Source: an uncultured Pseudomonadota bacterium
Lineage (GTDB): Bacteria; Pseudomonadota; Gammaproteobacteria; Steroidobacterales; Steroidobacteraceae
Reading direction: 5' to 3'
NCBI GenBank assembly: GCA_903884235.1
Contig: CAISEB010000015.1
Span: 1 to 45,438, forward strand
DNA length: 45,438 nucleotides
Shown here: piece by piece, positions 41,224 through 45,438 of the stretch
Position numbering within the stretch: the first letter of the stretch is position 1
Layout of the letters: each line of letters begins with the position of its first letter
Translations under genes and position numbers: made by a program
The notes under the pieces: generated by a model
Database searches by the model: none
The model's input: the letters and a program-made list of their open reading frames with translations, nothing else
What the model was told of the DNA's origin: nothing

Positions 41224-43482
41224 GTGCACAATCCATCAATCGACGGCGCTCGCCATGTCCCTGCCGAGGATGCGCCGGCGAAGGTCTGTGGCGAACTCCG
41301 CTACGCGACGGACCTCACGCGTCCGGGGCTTCTGCACGCCTGCCTCGTGTTGAGTCCGCACGGGCATGCCGACGTCCTTGACATCGACGCGACCGAGGTC
41401 CTCGCGCTCGAGGGCGTCGTCGGCGTCTACTCGCACGCGAACGCGCCGGACACGCCGTACTGTCGATATCGCATCCTACCGGGCCAGCCTGGCTGCATCG
41501 ACGACGAGGCCCTGTTCGCGAGAACGGTGCGTTGCGTCGGTGATCGCGTGGCCGCCGTCGTCGCCACGACGCGGCATGCGGCCCGCACTGCGGCGCTGCG
41601 CCTGCCGGTCCGCTTTCGCCTGAAGGACGTCCTGCTGGACGCCGAGGCGGCGCTCGCCGACGGTGCGCCACCCATTCACCCGGGTGGCAACCTGGTGCAC
41701 GAATTTGCCCACGCGGCCACGTGCGACGGCGTGCCGGCCGGCACGGGCATCACGATGCAGTCCGACGTGGCGACCCAGATGCTGCACCACGCCGCGCTCG
41801 AGCCGCACACGTGCCTCGCGGACTGGGATGCCGCCGGTCGCCTGACGATCTGGTCGCCGTGCCAGAGCGTCTACGGCGTGCGCACGGTGGTCGCCGACCT
41901 GCTGCAGCTTCCCTATAGCCGCGTCCGGGTCATCAAGGTGCCCATGGGCGGCTCCTTCGGCGGCAAGCAGGAGGCGATACTCGAGCCGATCACCGCGTTT
42001 CTGGCGATGCGCAGCCGGCGTCCGGTGCAGCTGACGCTCGACCGCGAGCAGTGCGTGCGCGCGACGATGGTGCGCCCGGCGCAGCGGTCCCACGTGCGAA
42101 CCGTGACGTCGCGGGACGGCCGCCTACTGGAGCTCGAGGTCGATACGCTGCTCGCGGCGGGCGGCTACGCGAGCAGTTCGCCCGACTACGCGGAGGCGAT
42201 GGCGAAGAAGGTCACGCGCCTGTACCGCATCGGCCGGTACCGTCACGCGGGCCGGGTCGCCTACACGAACACGCCCGTGGCCGGCGGCATGCGCGGTTGG
42301 GGGGCGCCTGACATCGCCACCTGCGTGGAGATTCACCTGGACCGGGTTGCGCGCGTGCACGCGATCAATCCGCTGGAACTGCGGCGCCGCAACCTTGTCG
42401 CGGCATTGGACGTGGATCCGATGTCCGGGATGTCGGTTGGGGATGCCCGTGTCGGTGACTGCCTGGAGCGCGGCGCGCAGGCCTTCGGCTGGGCCAACCG
42501 CTTCGCCACCGAGCCCGGTTCGGGCCGTTATCGTCGCGGCGTGGGGCTCGCCTGCGGCGCACACAAGAATGGAATGTACCGCCCGGATTCCCCCGATTCG
42601 AGTTCGATGACCCTCAAGATGAACGAGGACGGCAGCCTCGATCTCAACGCGACGATCCACGAGGTTGGCGCCGGCAGCCTGCCGACCCTGCGGGGTATCG
42701 TCGCGCGGGTGCTCGATGTTCCGGTAGGGCACGTTTCCGCCGGCGAGGCCGACAGCGAAACGTCACCTTTCGACTTTGGTTGCTTCGGCAGTCGCATGAC
42801 TTACGTATGCGGGGCCGCGGCGCATGCGGTCGCCAATGAGCTCCTCGGTCTGTTGCGACGGCGTGCCGCGGCGCTGCTTGGCGCGGAGCCGTCGACGCTC
42901 GTCCCCCGTAATGGCCACCTCCACGCCCCGGACGGCCGGGCGCTCTCCTACGGCGAGGTGGTCGTTCGCTCCCGGATGGCCGATGGAAGCGACCTGATCG
43001 TGACCCACACCTATCGAGCTCGCTCGAATCCCGGCTCCTATTCAGTCCAGTTCGCCGGCGTCGAGGTCGACACGCTGACCGGTCTTGTTCGCGTGACCGA
43101 CATGGTCTGCACCGTCGACATCGGCCGCGCACTCGACCGTACGCGCGTCGAGGGGCAGTGCCGCGGTGCAATCCAGGCCGGAATCGGCAGCGCGCTGTGC
43201 GAGGAGGTCCGGCTCGACGAGGCGGGACGACCAGCCTCCGGCGGATTTCGCAGCTATCACATCGTCAATGCGGCCGACATGCCGCCCGTGACGGTCGTGC
43301 TCGTGGAACATGAGGGTGACGACGGCCCGTTCGGGGCCAAGAGCGTCGGTGAGATCGCGGCGGTGCCCACGACCGCTGCGGTGGTCAACGCCGTGAACCA
43401 CGCGCTCGGCACGTCGCTGTCGACATTGCCGTTGACCCCGGAGCGCATCCTCGAGGCGTTGGATGCGGAGCACCACCCGTGA
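41224..43482 (+). CDS. Molybdenum hydroxylase large subunit (xanthine dehydrogenase family)
   Basis: This 752-residue subunit holds the molybdopterin cofactor and active site of a xanthine dehydrogenase/aldehyde oxidase-family enzyme. Landmarks are 'LRYATDL' near the N-terminus, 'HHAALEPHTCLADWD', 'VPMGGSFGGKQE' (Mo-cofactor binding), 'GGMRGWGAPD' (the R-G-x-G-x-P/G-x motif) and the C-terminal catalytic Glu in 'GAKSVGEIAAVPT'. It does not have the AYxCSFR loop of form I CO dehydrogenase. The GTG at 41224 gives the normal N-terminus; the frame runs further upstream into the divergent gene but without a family match. Its stop overlaps the next gene (GTGA). The substrate (purine, N-heterocycle or aldehyde) cannot be decided. 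Confidence 0.9.
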   Translation: MHNPSIDGARHVPAEDAPAKVCGELRYATDLTRPGLLHACLVLSPHGHADVLDIDATEVLALEGVVGVYSHANAPDTPYCRYRILPGQPGCIDDEALFARTVRCVGDRVAAVVATTRHAARTAALRLPVRFRLKDVLLDAEAALADGAPPIHPGGNLVHEFAHAATCDGVPAGTGITMQSDVATQMLHHAALEPHTCLADWDAAGRLTIWSPCQSVYGVRTVVADLLQLPYSRVRVIKVPMGGSFGGKQEAILEPITAFLAMRSRRPVQLTLDREQCVRATMVRPAQRSHVRTVTSRDGRLLELEVDTLLAAGGYASSSPDYAEAMAKKVTRLYRIGRYRHAGRVAYTNTPVAGGMRGWGAPDIATCVEIHLDRVARVHAINPLELRRRNLVAALDVDPMSGMSVGDARVGDCLERGAQAFGWANRFATEPGSGRYRRGVGLACGAHKNGMYRPDSPDSSSMTLKMNEDGSLDLNATIHEVGAGSLPTLRGIVARVLDVPVGHVSAGEADSETSPFDFGCFGSRMTYVCGAAAHAVANELLGLLRRRAAALLGAEPSTLVPRNGHLHAPDGRALSYGEVVVRSRMADGSDLIVTHTYRARSNPGSYSVQFAGVEVDTLTGLVRVTDMVCTVDIGRALDRTRVEGQCRGAIQAGIGSALCEEVRLDEAGRPASGGFRSYHIVNAADMPPVTVVLVEHEGDDGPFGAKSVGEIAAVPTTAAVVNAVNHALGTSLSTLPLTPERILEALDAEHHP

Positions 43483-43946
43483 ACCTCGAATTCATCCTCA
43501 ACGGCCGCGCGGTCCGGCTCGAGGCCGCCGCCGATGCGCGCCTGATCGACCTGCTGCGTGAGCCGCTCGGACTCACGGGCACGAAGGAGGGCTGCGGGGA
43601 GGGGGAGTGCGGCGCCTGTACCGTGCTCGTCGATGACCGACCCGTGAATGCATGCCTGTTGCTGGTGATGCACGTTGCCGGGCGCAGCGTCGTGACGATC
43701 GAGGGGCTCGGGTCGGCTGCCGCGCCCAGCACGCTGCAGCAACGCTTCATCGACCTCGGCGCCGCGCAGTGCGGCTTCTGCACGCCGGGGATGCTGATGT
43801 CGGCGACGGCACTACTTTGGCGCAATCCTCACCCGACCCGCGACGATGTCCGCGAGGCCATCGCCGGCAACCTGTGTCGCTGCACCGGATACGACGCCAT
43901 CATCGAGGCGGTCCTCGCCGCCGCCCGCGACGGGGTTGCGCCGTGA
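43479..43946 (+). CDS. Molybdenum hydroxylase 2Fe-2S subunit
   Basis: The 155-residue electron-transfer subunit has both clusters: a plant ferredoxin-type [2Fe-2S] site ('KEGCGEGECGACTV' with a fourth Cys in 'NACLLL') and the alpha-helical [2Fe-2S] site ('AQCGFCTPGM' and 'NLCRCTGYD'). All eight Cys are present. The GTG start overlaps the large-subunit stop by 4 nt and the end overlaps the FAD subunit by 4 nt. The length is typical. Confidence 0.95.
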   Translation: MNLEFILNGRAVRLEAAADARLIDLLREPLGLTGTKEGCGEGECGACTVLVDDRPVNACLLLVMHVAGRSVVTIEGLGSAAAPSTLQQRFIDLGAAQCGFCTPGMLMSATALLWRNPHPTRDDVREAIAGNLCRCTGYDAIIEAVLAAARDGVAP

Positions 43947-44824
43947 GTGGCCCGTCGCTCGACGCGCCCGGTTCGCTCGAGGAACTGGCCGCGCTCCTCG
44001 GCACGGCGACGGACTCGACGCGCGTCGTCGCCGGATCGACCGACCTCACCTTGCAGCTGCCGGCCTCACGCAAGCGGCCTGACCGGCTGATCGACCTCGG
44101 GCGGGTACCCGAGTTGCGTGGCATTTCACTGTCCGGTGACCGCATGCGAATCGGCGCGATGGCGACGTTCGCGGAGATTGCATCGAGTGCCTGCGTTCAG
44201 CAGCGGGCGTCCTGCCTCGCAACCGCGGCGCGTCGGGTCGGCTCCATCCAGGTCCGGGGCGTGGCAACCCTCGGGGGCAATGTCGCCAACGCGGCCGCCT
44301 GTGCGGATGGCGTTGCGCCGCTGCTCGTGCTCGATGCGGACGTGGGTGTCCTGGGCGCCGGCGGTGGAATCGAGCGCCGGCCGCTGGCCGCGCTGTTTGC
44401 CAGCCACGGGGGTAGTGCTCTTCGACCCGGCGAGGTGATCGTTGATTTTTCCTTCCGGGCGCTCGACGCCCAGGAGACCAGCGGGTTCGCCAAGCTCGGC
44501 GTTCGGACGTCGATCGCCGTCTCGCGGCTGAACGCGGCGGCGGTGCTCGCACTCTCGCCGGACGGCGCGACCTGCCTCGGAGCACGCGTCGCCTACGGCT
44601 CGCTCGCGGCGTCCGCCCGGCTCAACACGGATGTCGCGAAGGTGCTGGTGGGCCGGCGCCTCGACGGCAAGGCGCTGGCGGAGTTCATGCAGGCGAGTTC
44701 GGCCTACGTCGACCAGGCCATTCCGGATCGCCCTTCGCGGGCCTACAAGCGGGGCGCTATTCGGGGCGTGGTGGTCGATCTTTGGTCGGCGCTGGGGCTC
44801 GAAGCTGACGCTGCCCGGCGCTGA
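43943..44824 (+). CDS. Molybdenum hydroxylase FAD-binding subunit
   Basis: The 293-residue subunit passes electrons from the iron-sulfur clusters to the final acceptor through FAD. 'VVAGSTDLTLQL' and 'VRGVATLGGNVANAAACADG' match the two FAD-binding motifs (consensus A-G-G-T-D and T-I-G-G-N-I). The CO dehydrogenase flavoprotein C-terminal domain follows. There is no extra [4Fe-4S] insertion like that of 4-hydroxybenzoyl-CoA reductase. The GTG start overlaps the upstream stop (GTGA). The gene order large-small-medium is less common than small-medium-large. No XdhC-type maturation gene follows. Confidence 0.92.
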   Translation: MSGPSLDAPGSLEELAALLGTATDSTRVVAGSTDLTLQLPASRKRPDRLIDLGRVPELRGISLSGDRMRIGAMATFAEIASSACVQQRASCLATAARRVGSIQVRGVATLGGNVANAAACADGVAPLLVLDADVGVLGAGGGIERRPLAALFASHGGSALRPGEVIVDFSFRALDAQETSGFAKLGVRTSIAVSRLNAAAVLALSPDGATCLGARVAYGSLAASARLNTDVAKVLVGRRLDGKALAEFMQASSAYVDQAIPDRPSRAYKRGAIRGVVVDLWSALGLEADAARR

Positions 44825-45196
44825 CCGCTGTACGGCTTCTAGGCGACCGGAAGGCGTACTAGGAACCCGGCAAGGACCTGGCGCGACAGGTCGGTTCCAG
44901 TAGGCGTTGATATCCGAGGCTTCCCCGGCGGCACCGGGAGCCCACCAGCGACCACCAGAGGATCGGCGGACTCGACGTGAGGCCGTTGCCTTTTCCTGAT
45001 CTGCTTGCAGTCCTGAATCCGACAGGATCGGCGTAGCCGCTGCCGGGTGATGGCGACTGCCGTGTGTGCAGGAGGGTCTGCGGTCTGGTGCTCATTGGCG
45101 CGGATGCTGCGGGGCCTGCCGCCGCTGTAGAACTAGCTGGAGGGGGTATTTCGGTGCAGCCAGCACCCGAATTTTTTAAATGGCCCCTACACGCAT
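44825..45196. other. Non-coding stretch between hydroxylase operon and group II intron
   Basis: No reading frame here looks like a known protein. Downstream (minus-strand sense) of the intron boundary, a short AT-rich run (TTTTTTAAA around 45172-45180) and the sequence GTAGGGGCCATTT resemble the edge of a mobile element, but I cannot assign a family. It may be a degraded insertion sequence serving as the intron's target. Confidence 0.4.
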
Positions 45197-45438
45197 GTAG
45201 AGTAGGCGTCCGGCGCCGAGCGAGAGTTTCCTCCCGGGGTTTCCGGACGCCTCTCACCGAACCCGGCGTGCGCCTTTCGATACGCACCGGGCTCTCCAGA
45301 GATGTTGACGCGACGTTGCCGGCGCGCGATCGAACGGCCCGCTTGCTCTGGAGTCGGGCAGAGCCCGAACGCGGCGTACACCGCTTTCCCCAGCGACGGA
45401 ACCGTCGCTCTCATCTCCTGCCTCCCTTCGCCTTGTAC
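45197..45438 (-). mobile_element. 3' end of a group II intron (minus strand, partial)
   Basis: The minus strand ends with a canonical group II intron domain V (45294-45259) and domain VI (about 45255-45197). Domain VI has the stem GGCGTCCGG/CCGGACGCC, a bulged branch-point A at 45203 that is 7 nt from the 3' end, and the intron ends CTCTAC (AY rule) at 45197. The reverse transcriptase/maturase gene and 5' part should lie beyond position 45438. No convincing intron-encoded protein C-terminus is readable in the remaining 144 nt. Confidence 0.8.
45259..45294 (-). ncRNA. Group II intron domain V
   Basis: The 36-nt hairpin reads GAGCCCGGTGCG, loop with CGAAAG, then CGCACGCCGGGTTC on the minus strand. 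It contains the AGC catalytic triad at the base, the GAAA-type tetraloop region and the 2-nt bulge on the 3' strand, all features of domain V. Confidence 0.85.

Noticed and set aside
44859-45287. Minus-strand frame of about 142 codons at the right end
   Set aside because: It crosses the intron 3' splice boundary and has no recognisable protein features.
45187-45414. Short minus-strand frame over the intron end as a protein gene
   Set aside because: It runs through domains V and VI of the group II intron, whose RNA structure explains the sequence.

Overview
This 45.4-kb window is GC-rich and gene-dense. It comes from a gammaproteobacterial chromosome, most likely from a lineage near Xanthomonadales, Nevskiales or Steroidobacterales. 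The main evidence is the conserved run fabD-fabG-acpP-fabF-pabB-pabC-mltG-tmk-holB-pilZ, with pabB next to pabC, together with an Xcp/Gsp-type type II secretion cluster. Many starts are GTG and many genes are joined by 1-8 nt overlaps. I see no rRNA, tRNA, CRISPR array or complete insertion sequence.

Layout. 1-3.7 kb: the 3' part of a RecB/AddA-like helicase-nuclease gene, then an FHA-domain gene. 3.6-9.4 kb (minus): gspG-H-I-J-K-L-M-N, ending in a small GNAT acetyltransferase gene; gspC, D, E and F are not present. 9.6-18.2 kb (plus): fatty acid synthesis, folate-precursor synthesis (pabB, pabC) and the mltG-tmk-holB-pilZ tail. 18.3-18.6 kb: a frameshifted receiver-domain remnant. 18.9-25.1 kb (minus): an HD-GYP response regulator followed by a 1664-residue hybrid histidine kinase. 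25.2-30.7 kb: a lipoprotein, a double cNMP-binding/rhodanese protein, a FadB/FadJ-like beta-oxidation enzyme, a divergent EEP-phosphodiesterase/TIR-like pair, and a small unknown gene.

31.3-36.3 kb (plus) is the most unusual part. It holds four consecutive genes: a degenerate-receiver/transmembrane/TonB-C fusion, a membrane-anchored CheA-like kinase with PAS, HPt and ATPase parts, a single-domain CheY-like regulator, and a CheX-like phosphatase. No CheW, CheR, CheB or chemoreceptor gene lies nearby. I infer a compact envelope-linked phosphorelay with its own phosphatase. 36.3-39.7 kb holds a TPR membrane protein, a small exported protein preceded by tandem CTTAA half-sites, a PAS/degenerate-GGDEF/hemerythrin protein, and a small membrane protein.

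39.8-44.8 kb has a Spinster-like MFS transporter divergent from a three-subunit molybdenum hydroxylase operon (Mo subunit, 2Fe-2S subunit, FAD subunit), which suggests uptake or export coupled to hydroxylation of an unknown substrate. The last 240 bases carry the 3' end (domains V and VI) of a group II intron on the minus strand, whose body lies beyond the window.
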